Below, one piece after another: positions 1 through 6,610 of a DNA stretch of 13,295 nt. A model generated the notes under the pieces. It had not been told where the DNA came from, searched no databases, and saw nothing but the letters and a program-made list of their open reading frames with translations. Origin of the DNA: an uncultured Corynebacterium sp. (GTDB taxonomy: Bacteria > Actinomycetota > Actinomycetes > Mycobacteriales > Mycobacteriaceae); contig CALZCR010000011.1 in assembly GCA_945631445.1 (NCBI GenBank), positions 1 to 13,295 on the forward strand, given 5' to 3'. Both the position numbers and the translations under genes were made by a program. Each line of letters begins with the position of its first letter. The first letter of the stretch is position 1.

Positions 1-1299
1 GCCGCTGACTGGTCCTTCGAGACCCGCTCCATCCATGCTGGCCAGACCGTGGACTCCGACGCCGGTTCCCGCAACCAGCCGATCCACATGACCACCTCGT
101 ACGTCTTCGACGACGCCGAGCACGCCCAGAACCGTTTCAACCTCTCGGACGCGGGCCCGATCTACACCCGCCTGACAAACCCCACCACCGAGGCCCTGGA
201 AAACCGCATCGCCGACCTCGAGGGCGGCGTCGCGGCCGTGGCGTTCGCCTCCGGCCAGGCCGCCGAGACCGCCGCCATCGCCACCCTGGCCTCCGCCGGC
301 GACCACATCGTCACCTCCCCGCGCCTCTACGGCGGCACGGAGACCCTCTTTCAGATCACGCTCAAGCGCCTGGGCATCGACGTCAGCTTCGTGGAGAACC
401 CCGACGACCCGGCTTCCTGGCAGGCCGCCGTCCAGCCCAACACCCGCGCCTTCTTCGGCGAGACCTTCGGCAACCCGCAGGCCGACGTGCTGGACATTCC
501 GGCCGTCGCCGAGGTCGCCCACGCCAACCAGGTGCCGCTGATCGTGGACAACACCGTCGCCACCGCCGCGCTGGTGCGCCCGCTGGAGCTCGGCGCCGAC
601 ATCGTCGTCAACTCCCTGACCAAGTTCTACACCGGCAACGGCTCCGCCATCGGCGGCATCCTCGTCGACGGCGGAAACTTCGACTGGACCGTCGAACGCG
701 ACGGCGAACCGGTCTTCCCCTACTTCGTCACCCCGGATCCCGCGTACCACGGCCTGAAGTACGCCGACCTGGGCGCCCCGGCCTTCGCGCTCAAGGCCCG
801 CGCCGGCTGGCTGCGTGACACCGGCGCCTCCTTGTCGCCTTTCCACGCCTGGATCACGCTGCAGGGCCTGGACACGCTGTCCCTGCGCCTGGAGCGCCAC
901 AACGAGAACGCTCAAAAGGTCGCCGAGTTCCTCGCCGGCCACGAGAAGGTCGCCTCCGTCAACTACGCCGGCCTCGAGACGTCCCCGTGGTACGCCGTGA
1001 AGGAAAAGCTCGGCCTGAAGCACACCGGTTCCGTCCTGACCTTCGACGTCCAGGGTGACCCGAAGGACAAGACCACCGCCTGGAAGTTCATCGACGCGCT
1101 GAAGCTGCACTCCAATGTGGCCAACATCGGCGACGTGCGCTCCCTGGTCGTCCATCCGGCCACCACGACGCACTCCCAGTCGGACGAGGCCGGCCACGCG
1201 CGCGCCGGCGTCACCCAGGCGACGGTGCGCCTGTCGGTCGGCATCGAAAACGTCGACGACATCATCGCGGACCTGCAGGCCGGTTTCAACGCCATCTAA
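1..1299 (+). CDS. metY: O-acetylhomoserine sulfhydrylase MetY, 5' end missing
   Basis: Cytosolic PLP enzyme that makes homocysteine from O-acetylhomoserine and sulfide, the direct sulfhydrylation step of methionine synthesis. The reading frame is open from base 1 (codons AAD-WSFETRSIHAGQ...), so the true start lies upstream; the GTG at 49 is internal, because the residues before it match the N-terminal part of corynebacterial MetY. Seen: SRLTNPT-type substrate loop (YTRLTNPT), SGQAA phosphate-binding turn, VDNT, and the PLP lysine in NSLTKFYTGNG (Lys codon at 622-624), then RSLVVHPATTTH and a C-terminal RLSVGIE, all typical of the Cys/Met metabolism PLP family. The large insertion around FPYFVTPDPAYHG is typical of MetY rather than MetB. 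Only a short N-terminal piece appears to be missing. metX follows about 100 bases downstream on the same strand. Function is near certain. Confidence 0.97.
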   Translation, partial: AADWSFETRSIHAGQTVDSDAGSRNQPIHMTTSYVFDDAEHAQNRFNLSDAGPIYTRLTNPTTEALENRIADLEGGVAAVAFASGQAAETAAIATLASAGDHIVTSPRLYGGTETLFQITLKRLGIDVSFVENPDDPASWQAAVQPNTRAFFGETFGNPQADVLDIPAVAEVAHANQVPLIVDNTVATAALVRPLELGADIVVNSLTKFYTGNGSAIGGILVDGGNFDWTVERDGEPVFPYFVTPDPAYHGLKYADLGAPAFALKARAGWLRDTGASLSPFHAWITLQGLDTLSLRLERHNENAQKVAEFLAGHEKVASVNYAGLETSPWYAVKEKLGLKHTGSVLTFDVQGDPKDKTTAWKFIDALKLHSNVANIGDVRSLVVHPATTTHSQSDEAGHARAGVTQATVRLSVGIENVDDIIADLQAGFNAI

Positions 1300-1335
1300 C
1301 TGTCTCGCAGAAATGACGTCGCCCGGTGAATCAAA

Positions 1336-1366
1336 TTATCATTAGACCGAGCTGTCCAGTTAGACT
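1336..1366 (+). promoter_or_regulatory. metX promoter: -10 TAGACT, weak -35
   Basis: TAGACT at 1361-1366 fits the corynebacterial -10 pattern TAnAnT. A weak -35 candidate, TTATCA, sits at 1336-1341 with a 19-base spacer. Transcription would start near 1374, giving a short leader of about 30 bases before the metX GTG. The McbR-like operator lies in the spacer between the two boxes. Assigned by pattern only. Confidence 0.55.
1343..1358. promoter_or_regulatory. McbR-type operator upstream of metX
   Basis: TAGAC-CGAGCT-GTCCA matches the McbR consensus known from C. glutamicum (TAGAC-N6-GTCTA) in 9 of 10 defined bases with the exact 6-base spacer. McbR is the TetR-type repressor of methionine and cysteine genes, released by S-adenosylhomocysteine. 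The site lies between the putative -35 and -10 of metX, where bound repressor would block RNA polymerase. It does not itself read as a -10 box, unlike the neighbouring TAGACT at 1361. Confidence 0.75.
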
Positions 1367-1368
1367 GG

Positions 1369-1397
1369 CCTCCTGATCCAACCGTCTTTTCAGGAGG
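1369..1397 (+). promoter_or_regulatory. Possible hairpin over the metX ribosome binding site
   Basis: CCTCCTGA at 1369-1376 is perfectly complementary to TCAGGAGG at 1390-1397 (8 base pairs, 13-base loop). The right arm is the strong Shine-Dalgarno of metX (AGGAGGG, 7 bases before the GTG at 1406). In RNA the fold would hide the ribosome binding site. RNA starting from the metX promoter near 1374 would lack most of the left arm, so the fold should matter only for read-through from metY. Confidence 0.4.
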
Positions 1398-1405
1398 GCA
1401 CACCA

Positions 1406-2557
1406 GTGGCGATTTTATCCGCCGAGGGAGTACTCGGCAGCGTCCCCATCGGCGACTTCCCCACAGAGGCCGGCGGCGTCATCACAGACGCCGCCATCGC
1501 CTACCAACGGTGGGGAGAGCTACAAGTCGCCGCGGACGGGACCACCAACATCATCCTCGTCGAACACGCCCTCACCGGCGACTCCGACGCCGCCGACTGG
1601 TGGGGAGCCCTCATCGGTCCCGGCAAGGCGCTGGACACGGAACGCTGGTGCGTGATCTGCACCAACGTCATCGGCGGCTGCAGCGGCTCCACCGGGCCGG
1701 CCAGCCCCCACCCAGACGACGGTAAAGCCTGGGGATCGCGCTTCCCGGCCATCTCCATCCGCGACCAAGTCCACGCCGAACACCGCTTCCTGCGGGAGCT
1801 GGGGGTCGGGCACGTCCACGCCGTCATCGGCGGCTCCATGGGCGGCGCCCGCACCCTGGAGTGGACGTTGCTGTACCCGGGTTTCCTGGACGCCGCGTGC
1901 GTCATCGCGGTCTCCGCGCGGGCCAGCGCCTGGCAGATCGGCATCCAGTCCGCCCAGATCTCCGCGATCACCCGCGACCCCGACTGGCACGGGGGCGACT
2001 ACTACGACGTCTGCGAAGGCCCGGTCACCGGCCTGGCGGCGGCCCGCCGCATCGCGCATTTGACGTACCGCGGCGAGATGGAGCTCGACGAGCGTTTCGG
2101 CACCACCCCGCAGCAGGGCGAGGATCCGCTGGGCACCCACCGCCGCGCCGACCAGCGCTTCGCCGTCGACAGCTACCTGGACTACCAGGGCCGGAAGCTG
2201 GTGCAGCGTTTCGACGCCGGCGCATACGTCGCGCTCACCGAATCTTTAAACCGGCACGACATCGGCCGCTGCCGCGGCGGGTTGAACAAGGCGCTGTTTT
2301 CTTCGAAGGTGCCGACGATGGTCATCGGCGTGGACACGGACATCCTGTACCCCTACCACCAGCAGGAACACCTGTCCCGCAACCTGGGTCACCTGCTCGG
2401 CATGCATAAGTTGGTCTCCCCCGTCGGCCACGACGCCTTCCTCACCGAGGACCGGCAGATGGACCGGCTGCTGCGGCGCTTCATCTCCCTGGCCAACGAC
2501 GGCGCAGAGCCGACCGACGGCTTCGGCCACGACCCCGAGGGGGAATGGACCATCTAG
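1406..2557 (+). CDS. metX: Homoserine O-acetyltransferase MetX
   Basis: Acetylates L-homoserine with acetyl-CoA, committing it to methionine; the product is the substrate of MetY encoded just upstream. 383 residues, normal for the family (C. glutamicum MetX is of similar size). It is an alpha/beta hydrolase: nucleophile elbow GGSMGG with Ser144, acid Asp312 in DTDILYP, and His342 in VGHDAFL complete the triad; the NVIGGCSGSTGP motif that distinguishes MetX from other hydrolases is present. The start is GTG at 1406, supported by AGGAGGG at 1392-1398 and by the N-terminal match to relatives. Likely controlled by McbR through the operator at 1343-1358 and perhaps by a leader hairpin. The TAG stop shares the CTAG at 2554-2557 with the stop of the convergent DUF3017 gene, so there is no room for a terminator between them. 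Confidence 0.97.
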   Translation: MAILSAEGVLGSVPIGDFPTEAGGVITDAAIAYQRWGELQVAADGTTNIILVEHALTGDSDAADWWGALIGPGKALDTERWCVICTNVIGGCSGSTGPASPHPDDGKAWGSRFPAISIRDQVHAEHRFLRELGVGHVHAVIGGSMGGARTLEWTLLYPGFLDAACVIAVSARASAWQIGIQSAQISAITRDPDWHGGDYYDVCEGPVTGLAAARRIAHLTYRGEMELDERFGTTPQQGEDPLGTHRRADQRFAVDSYLDYQGRKLVQRFDAGAYVALTESLNRHDIGRCRGGLNKALFSSKVPTMVIGVDTDILYPYHQQEHLSRNLGHLLGMHKLVSPVGHDAFLTEDRQMDRLLRRFISLANDGAEPTDGFGHDPEGEWTI

Positions 2558-2901
2558 CTGCCGAGGGCGTCCACGGACGCCGACAGCCAGGCCATCGCCC
2601 CGCCCGTGACCAGGCAGAAGATCACGTCGAAGCGCCGCGAGCGGACGGAGAACACCCCGACCACCCACGAATCACAGGTTTGGCGCACCACCGCGAGCCA
2701 CAGCAGCGATACCCCGAGGGCGAACGTCGCGCGCCGCCAGTGCTCGGTCAGCGCCCACCCGGCGGAGAGCGCGACCAGGGCGAGAAACGCCGCCACTCCC
2801 GCCCACTGCGCCCACCGGGGCAGCGGGGACGGCGGGAGATCCAGGTCGTGGGGGTTGTCCAGGGGCAGGTCACTGCTGTTTTTCTGCACGCTCCACCACA
2901 T
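2554..2901 (-). CDS. DUF3017-type small membrane protein
   Basis: 115-residue protein with a short hydrophilic N-terminus and three predicted membrane helices: about residues 33-52 ([19 protein letters not shown]), 58-73 and 89-108. The layout and position directly after folD match the DUF3017 family conserved beside folD in Corynebacterium and Mycobacterium; its function is unknown. The ATG at 2901 is the only ATG and overlaps folD by 32 bases without a clear ribosome binding site; GTG at 2889 is an alternative. It is probably co-transcribed and translationally coupled with folD. Its TAG stop overlaps the metX stop by 4 bases in convergent orientation. The family assignment is from memory of sequence and context; the membrane topology is read from hydrophobicity by eye. 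Confidence 0.85.
   Translation of the reverse strand: MWWSVQKNSSDLPLDNPHDLDLPPSPLPRWAQWAGVAAFLALVALSAGWALTEHWRRATFALGVSLLWLAVVRQTCDSWVVGVFSVRSRRFDVIFCLVTGGAMAWLSASVDALGS
2566..2581. other. GC-rich hairpin just past the metX stop
   Basis: GGCGTCC-AC-GGACGCC is a near-perfect inverted repeat, forming at least 6 pairs around a CACG loop, 8 bases after the metX stop. No T-run follows, so it is not a classical intrinsic terminator, but it could mark the 3' end of metX mRNA. It lies within the final codons of the convergent DUF3017 gene, so codon constraint is an alternative explanation. Confidence 0.35.
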
Positions 2902-3709
2902 TGTGCACGAGGAAAGCGCGGGTCAGCGGGCCGACGCCGCCCGGGTTCGGGGAGACGTGCCCGGCCACGTCCCACACGTCTGGGTGCACGTCGCCGGCGA
3001 GCTTGCCGTCGACGCGCGAGACGCCCACATCCAGCACCGCCGCGCCCGGCTTGACCATGTCGGCGGTGAGCATGTGCGGCTTGCCCGCGGCGGCGATGAT
3101 GACGTCGGCGGCGCGGGTCTCGGCGGCCAGGTCCTTGGTGCCGGTGTGGCACAGCGTCACGGTGGCGTTCTCACTGCGGCGGGTGAGGATCAAGCCGATG
3201 GGCCGACCCACGGTCACGCCGCGGCCGATGACGACGACCTTCGCGCCGTTGAGTTCCACGCCGAAGCGGCGCAGCAGGTGGATCGCGCCGTTGGGGGTGC
3301 ACGGCAGCGGGGCCGGCTCGCCCAGCACGAGCTTGCCCAGGTTCACCGGGTGCAGGCCGTCGGCGTCCTTGTCCGGGTCGATGGCGGCCAACACGGCGTT
3401 CTCGTCGAGGTGCTTGGGCAGCGGCAGCTGCACGATGTAGCCGGTGCAGTCCGGATCCTCGTTGAGCTCCTCGATCACGGCGAGCAGTTCCTCCTGCGAG
3501 ACGTCGGCAGGCAGGTCCTTGCGGATTGAGGTGATCCCCAGCTGCTCGCAGTCGCGGTGCTTCATCTTCACGTACGACTGGGAGGCGGGGTCGTCGCCGA
3601 CCAGCACGGTGGCCAGTCCCGGCTTCTTGTCCAGTTTCGCGACCCGCTCCTTCAGGTCCGCGAAAATCTCGTCTCGGTAGAGTTGTCCGTCTAGTTTCAT
3701 CGCAGTCAC
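2870..3709 (-). CDS. folD: Bifunctional methylene-THF dehydrogenase/cyclohydrolase FolD
   Basis: Oxidises 5,10-methylene-THF with NADP+ and hydrolyses the methenyl product to 10-formyl-THF, feeding purine, fMet and one-carbon metabolism in the cytosol. 279 residues from the GTG at 3709. Seen: SYVKMK with the family Tyr/Lys pair (Tyr46, Lys50), [21 protein letters not shown], the dinucleotide-binding [11 protein letters not shown] and the C-terminal PGGVGPLT. The GTG start is preferred over the ATG at 3718 because relatives begin at the equivalent of MTAIKLDG and because a -10 box TAGGAT ends 7 bases before the GTG, fitting leaderless transcription; an AGGA also lies 9 bases upstream as a fallback ribosome site. 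Divergent from trmL (24 bases between starts); the DUF3017 gene overlaps its 3' end. One-carbon supply links loosely with the methionine genes nearby. Confidence 0.97.
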   Translation of the reverse strand: MTAMKLDGQLYRDEIFADLKERVAKLDKKPGLATVLVGDDPASQSYVKMKHRDCEQLGITSIRKDLPADVSQEELLAVIEELNEDPDCTGYIVQLPLPKHLDENAVLAAIDPDKDADGLHPVNLGKLVLGEPAPLPCTPNGAIHLLRRFGVELNGAKVVVIGRGVTVGRPIGLILTRRSENATVTLCHTGTKDLAAETRAADVIIAAAGKPHMLTADMVKPGAAVLDVGVSRVDGKLAGDVHPDVWDVAGHVSPNPGGVGPLTRAFLVHNVVERAEKQQ

Positions 3710-3716
3710 ACGACTC

Positions 3717-3722
3717 ATCCTA
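3717..3722 (-). promoter_or_regulatory. folD -10 box (leaderless)
   Basis: Read on the minus strand, TAGGAT (3722 down to 3717) fits TAnnnT and is followed by 7 bases and then the folD GTG at 3709. That places the transcription start at or next to the first codon. It overlaps the trmL -10 box on the other strand by two bases. Confidence 0.55.
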
Positions 3723-3726
3723 GACT
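3721..3726 (+). promoter_or_regulatory. trmL -10 box (leaderless)
   Basis: TAGACT fits TAnAnT and is followed by 7 bases (TGTCCCC) and the trmL GTG at 3734, with no ribosome binding site in between. Transcription starting at the GTG would give a leaderless mRNA. No good -35 is visible. Confidence 0.6.
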
Positions 3727-3733
3727 TGTCCCC

Positions 3734-4201
3734 GTGTCAGAACTGCATGTCGTCTTCGATAACCCGGTCATCCCCGCCAACACAGGCAACGCCATCCGCA
3801 TGTGCGCGGGCGTCGGCGCGCATCTCCACCTGGTGGAACCGTTGGGGTTCAACTTCGACGACAAGCACGTGCGTCGCGCCGGCCTGGACTACCACGACCT
3901 GGCGGAGGTAAGCGTCCATGCGGACCTGGACGCCTGCTTCGACGCCCTGCCGGGCCGGATTTTCGCCTTCACCACCCGCTCGACGACCTGGCACACCGAG
4001 ATCGACTACCGCCCGGGCGACGCCCTGTTGTTCGGCACCGAACCCACCGGCCTGCCGGAAGAACACTTGGCGCACCCGCGCATCACGGCGGAGGTGCGCA
4101 TCCCGATGCTGCCTGCCCGCCGGTCGATGAACCTGTCCAACTGCGCGGCCGTCGCCGCCTACGAAGCCTGGCGGCAGTTGGGCTTCGGCTACGCCAGGTA
4201 A
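3734..4201 (+). CDS. trmL: tRNA (cytidine/uridine-34 2'-O)-methyltransferase TrmL
   Basis: SPOUT-class methyltransferase that 2'-O-methylates the wobble nucleotide of certain tRNA-Leu species using S-adenosylmethionine. 155 residues, the usual size. Seen: [10 protein letters not shown] at 16-25, LFGTEPTGL at 99-107, and the knotted SAM-binding C-terminal stretch [24 protein letters not shown] from about 123. The N-terminal Val/Met-Ser-Glu-Leu-His-Val-Val-Phe start matches relatives, supporting GTG at 3734, and a -10 box 7 bases upstream makes a leaderless transcript likely. Divergent from folD with overlapping promoters; convergent with the MOSC gene, with only 5 bases between the two stop codons. 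The use of SAM ties it only loosely to the methionine genes. Confidence 0.93.
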   Translation: MSELHVVFDNPVIPANTGNAIRMCAGVGAHLHLVEPLGFNFDDKHVRRAGLDYHDLAEVSVHADLDACFDALPGRIFAFTTRSTTWHTEIDYRPGDALLFGTEPTGLPEEHLAHPRITAEVRIPMLPARRSMNLSNCAAVAAYEAWRQLGFGYAR

Positions 4202-4206
4202 ACCGG

Positions 4207-4854
4207 TCACTCTCCCGGCGCGAACCTCGCGACGAGGCGTTTTTGGTACAGCTCGGGCAAAATGTCCGCCTCCATGATGCGGCGGGCGAGGTCGGTATCA
4301 CCCATTTTCGCGGCGAAGGCCATGCCCATGGTGACGCCGTGCGACGGGGCGTCGACAAGTTCCAGTTCGTCGCCGGCGTGGATCTCCCCGGGCTCGATGA
4401 CCCGGAAGTAGGCGCCGCAGTCGCCGCGGGCGATGAACTTCTTCACCCAGCCCGGCTCCCCCACCCAGTCGGCGAACGTGCGGCACGGTGAGCGCGGCAC
4501 CGAGACTTCGAGCAGCGTCGTGCCCAGACGCACGCGCTGGTTGATCAGCAGCTCCGACAGGTCGATCCCGCGGGTGGTGAGGTTCTCCCCGAAGGCGCCG
4601 TCGCTCAGCGTTTTGCCCAGCCGCTGTTGCCAGTAGTCGAGTTCCTCGCGGGCGAAGGCGTAGACGGCTTTCTGCGCGCCGCCGTGGTGTTTGTCGTCGC
4701 CGACGAGGTCGCCGGCCACCCCGGAGCCGTCCCCGTAATCCGGGCCCGGCGCGGCGACCGTCAGCTTCTCGGCGGGGCGTTTGTCGATCCCCGTCATCCG
4801 GTCGCCCCACTGGCGGGGGACGGCGATGTTGGTGCTCAAGACATATGCGTTCAC
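4207..4854 (-). CDS. MOSC domain protein, YiiM-like
   Basis: 215-residue protein of the MOSC superfamily, most like YiiM: a beta-barrel domain with the hallmark GDxxxDxxHHGGxxKAVYAF (about residues 48-67) and a conserved cysteine, Cys124 in VPRSPCRTF, thought to handle sulfur or molybdenum cofactor ligands, followed by the C-terminal helical segment typical of YiiM (ARRIMEADILPE). E. coli YiiM acts with a reductase on N-hydroxylated bases such as 6-hydroxylaminopurine; the substrate here is unknown. The GTG at 4854 is chosen because homology starts at VNAYVLSTNIAVPR; the longer open frame upstream is Arg/Pro-rich and antisense to the next gene's codons. The GTG overlaps the TGA of the PH-domain gene as GTGA, so coupling is likely. 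A TATCAT box 8 bases before the GTG could also give a separate leaderless transcript. Confidence 0.88.
   Translation of the reverse strand: MNAYVLSTNIAVPRQWGDRMTGIDKRPAEKLTVAAPGPDYGDGSGVAGDLVGDDKHHGGAQKAVYAFAREELDYWQQRLGKTLSDGAFGENLTTRGIDLSELLINQRVRLGTTLLEVSVPRSPCRTFADWVGEPGWVKKFIARGDCGAYFRVIEPGEIHAGDELELVDAPSHGVTMGMAFAAKMGDTDLARRIMEADILPELYQKRLVARFAPGE
4225..4244 (+). terminator. Possible weak terminator after trmL
   Basis: CCTCG-CGA-CGAGG followed by CG and then five T residues (4240-4244) lies 24 bases past the trmL stop, inside the 3' end of the opposite MOSC gene. The 5-base-pair stem is short and a competing hairpin (4219-4231) overlaps it, so this is tentative. Confidence 0.35.
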
Positions 4855-6164
4855 ACCCGTCGATGATAGCTGGGCAGCCGCCGGCCGCGGAGGAGTTCGA
4901 GCAGCTTCGCCCCGTCTTCGACGTCGAGGTCGTGTCCGCCCATGCGCACGGGCCCGGCGACCAGATCGAAGCGCACGGTGCACAGGTGCAGCGACTGCTG
5001 CAGTGGCCCGCGGCGCAGGGTCAGCTCCTGGATGTGGGAGGTCGCGATCATCGCCACGGAGCGGCCGAAGCGGCCGGTGTGGCAGATGACGGTGTCCTCA
5101 TGGAGGGTGACCGATTGGCGGTGCAGGTCCACCGGGGAGACGACCCAGGCCCGGCGCGGGGAGGTGAAGTCCGGGTCGCGGTGGCCTTCGGGGGCGGCGT
5201 GCTCTTCGATCTCGGCCGGGCTCAGTCCGCTGACCAGGTCGAGCACCGCGATGGCTTGGGCGCGGGTGCCCACGGGCAGGATGCGGGAGGTTCCGGCGTC
5301 GTCGGCGTCGGCGGGCCCGTAGCCGGCGACGGTGACGCTGACTTGCCACCAGCCCAGGGGCCGCCACAACAAGGGTTGGCTGGCTTGGACTCCGTGGATG
5401 CGGGCCAGCGGGATGGATTGCCGACGGCGTTCGGCCAGCCCGTAGGAGAGGTTGAGCACGTGGCGCGATTGGTCGAAGGCGGCGGTGAAGCGCCAGCTGG
5501 AGTTGATCTGCCGCCACAGTCCGGGCAGGACGCCCACCACGGCGGCCAGTGCGGTGGCGGTCGGCAGCGGGGAGACGGCCAGGATGACGATGGCGGCCAC
5601 GCCGATGATCATCCCCGGCCGCAACCCCGCCCCCGCCAAGGCGCGGTGGAGGGGAACCGTGAGGTCGGAGTCCTCGTGCTCGGGTTCGGGGGCGGCGCCG
5701 CCGGCGCGGTGGATCAGTTCGGCGCGCAGTCGCTCCGCCTGCCTCTTGTCCAGGTAGGAGATCTCGATGACGGAGTTTTTACCGCCGGCGGTCTCCACGC
5801 GGACGGCGGCGACCCGGAAGAGGCGGGCGATGAGGGGCTCGATGACGTCGACGGCCTGGATGCGGTCGTAGCGGGCGCTGCGCAGCTGTTTCTGGAACAC
5901 GCCGCGCTGTAAGGAGAGCTCTTCTTCCCCGAGTTCAAAGCCGGTGGCCCGCCACCAGAAGGAGGAGCCCAGCCACACTGCGACGCAAGCCGCAAAAAAG
6001 GCGCCGAGCCCGTAGAGGATAGGCAGGAAGGAACCGTCGCCGCGGAGGAAGGAGGCGATGGTGCCGGCGGCGGAGGCGTTCAAGTTGGCCACGACGACCG
6101 CGAGCAGCGCGAGGATGCCCGTCCAGAAGCGCAGCAGCGGGGTCAGCCGGTGGACGGGCCTCAT
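4851..6164 (-). CDS. Membrane protein with repeated bacterial PH (bPH2) domains, YdbT-like
   Basis: 437 residues from the ATG at 6164. Two N-terminal membrane helices (about 9-30 and 47-67) lead into a first PH-like domain (about 70-155, with LQRGVFQKQLRSARYDRIQAVDV), a second helix pair (about 178-215), a second PH-like domain (about 225-310, with SIPLARIHGVQASQPLLWRPLG) and a third PH-like segment (about 340-425, with MIATSHIQELTLRRGPLQQ). The recurring R/H-I-Q-x-V and L-x-R-x-x-G elements are typical of the DUF304/bPH2 family. It is slightly shorter than the roughly 490 residues of B. subtilis YdbT. YdbS/YdbT pairs are membrane proteins linked in Bacillus to bacteriocin resistance; the role here is unknown. 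The ATG overlaps the TGA of the smaller PH gene as ATGA; GGGAGAGGA lies upstream. Longer upstream frames are shadows of neighbouring genes. Confidence 0.88.
   Translation of the reverse strand: MRPVHRLTPLLRFWTGILALLAVVVANLNASAAGTIASFLRGDGSFLPILYGLGAFFAACVAVWLGSSFWWRATGFELGEEELSLQRGVFQKQLRSARYDRIQAVDVIEPLIARLFRVAAVRVETAGGKNSVIEISYLDKRQAERLRAELIHRAGGAAPEPEHEDSDLTVPLHRALAGAGLRPGMIIGVAAIVILAVSPLPTATALAAVVGVLPGLWRQINSSWRFTAAFDQSRHVLNLSYGLAERRRQSIPLARIHGVQASQPLLWRPLGWWQVSVTVAGYGPADADDAGTSRILPVGTRAQAIAVLDLVSGLSPAEIEEHAAPEGHRDPDFTSPRRAWVVSPVDLHRQSVTLHEDTVICHTGRFGRSVAMIATSHIQELTLRRGPLQQSLHLCTVRFDLVAGPVRMGGHDLDVEDGAKLLELLRGRRLPSYHRRV
4863..4868 (-). promoter_or_regulatory. Possible internal -10 box for the MOSC gene
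   Basis: On the minus strand TATCAT (4868 down to 4863) lies 8 bases before the MOSC GTG, within the last codons of the large PH-domain gene. It fits the leaderless spacing seen elsewhere in the window, but it is a single hexamer in coding DNA, so this is tentative. Confidence 0.35.
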
Positions 6165-6610
6165 AATCCGCTCATCCTCTCCCTGGCCTGGACCGTCAGG
6201 CGTTCCCGCAGGGCGTCGGCGTCGGCGGCGGGCAGCCCCGGAACGGTCGCGTCCGAGGTCGCCGAGGCGGTGTGCAGTTTGAGTCGTTTGAGCCCGAAGG
6301 CGCGCTCGACGGGGCCGGCGGTGACGTCGACGAATTGGATGCGCCCGTAAGGCACCACGGTCAGAGTGCGCCAGAGTTTGCCTTTGGTGATCAGCAGCTC
6401 GTCGTCGGTTTCGCGCCAACCGATGCGGCGCACGCGCGCCGGGATCAGCCAAAGCGCCCAGGCCAGGACGACGGCCAAGAGCGCGACGCCGATCCACCAC
6501 CACGGCGACCACCACCACGCCAGCACGGCGCACACTGCCGCGCCGAGGACGTACCAGGGCAATTCCGCGAGGTAGGTCGCCGGGGTCAGCTTCGGCGAGA
6601 CCGGGTTCAT
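6161..6610 (-). CDS. Small membrane protein with one bPH2 domain, YdbS-like
   Basis: 149 residues: two close membrane helices (about 14-33 and 37-56, Trp-rich with WWWSPWWW between them), then one bacterial PH domain (about 60-142) with DDELLITKGKLWR, VPYGRIQFVDV and GPVERAFGLKRLKLHTAS, which is the classic bPH2 signature. The partner is the larger PH-domain protein encoded next; YdbS-YdbT style pairs are usually adjacent and may form a complex. The ATG at 6610 overlaps the TGA of the DtxR-family regulator as ATGA, and its own TGA overlaps the next ATG in the same way. Function is unknown; the domain call is solid from the motifs. Confidence 0.88.
   Translation of the reverse strand: MNPVSPKLTPATYLAELPWYVLGAAVCAVLAWWWSPWWWIGVALLAVVLAWALWLIPARVRRIGWRETDDELLITKGKLWRTLTVVPYGRIQFVDVTAGPVERAFGLKRLKLHTASATSDATVPGLPAADADALRERLTVQARERMSGL

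Noticed and set aside
2606..3529. Long plus-strand open frame opposite folD
   Set aside because: Composition is that of a GC-rich shadow (His, Gly, Val, Gln-rich, no motifs) and folD on the other strand is unmistakable.
4207..4983. 258-residue version of the MOSC protein starting at 4983
   Set aside because: The extra 43 residues are Arg/Pro-rich and are the out-of-frame shadow of the PH-domain gene; homology begins at the GTG at 4854.
4845..5912. 355-residue plus-strand open frame opposite the PH-domain gene
   Set aside because: Gly/Asp/Gln-rich shadow without domain; the opposite strand carries clear membrane helices and bPH2 motifs.
4851..6533. 560-residue version of the large PH-domain protein
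   Set aside because: The first 123 residues are Arg-rich shadow of the small PH-domain gene; the real protein starts at the ATG at 6164 with a membrane helix.
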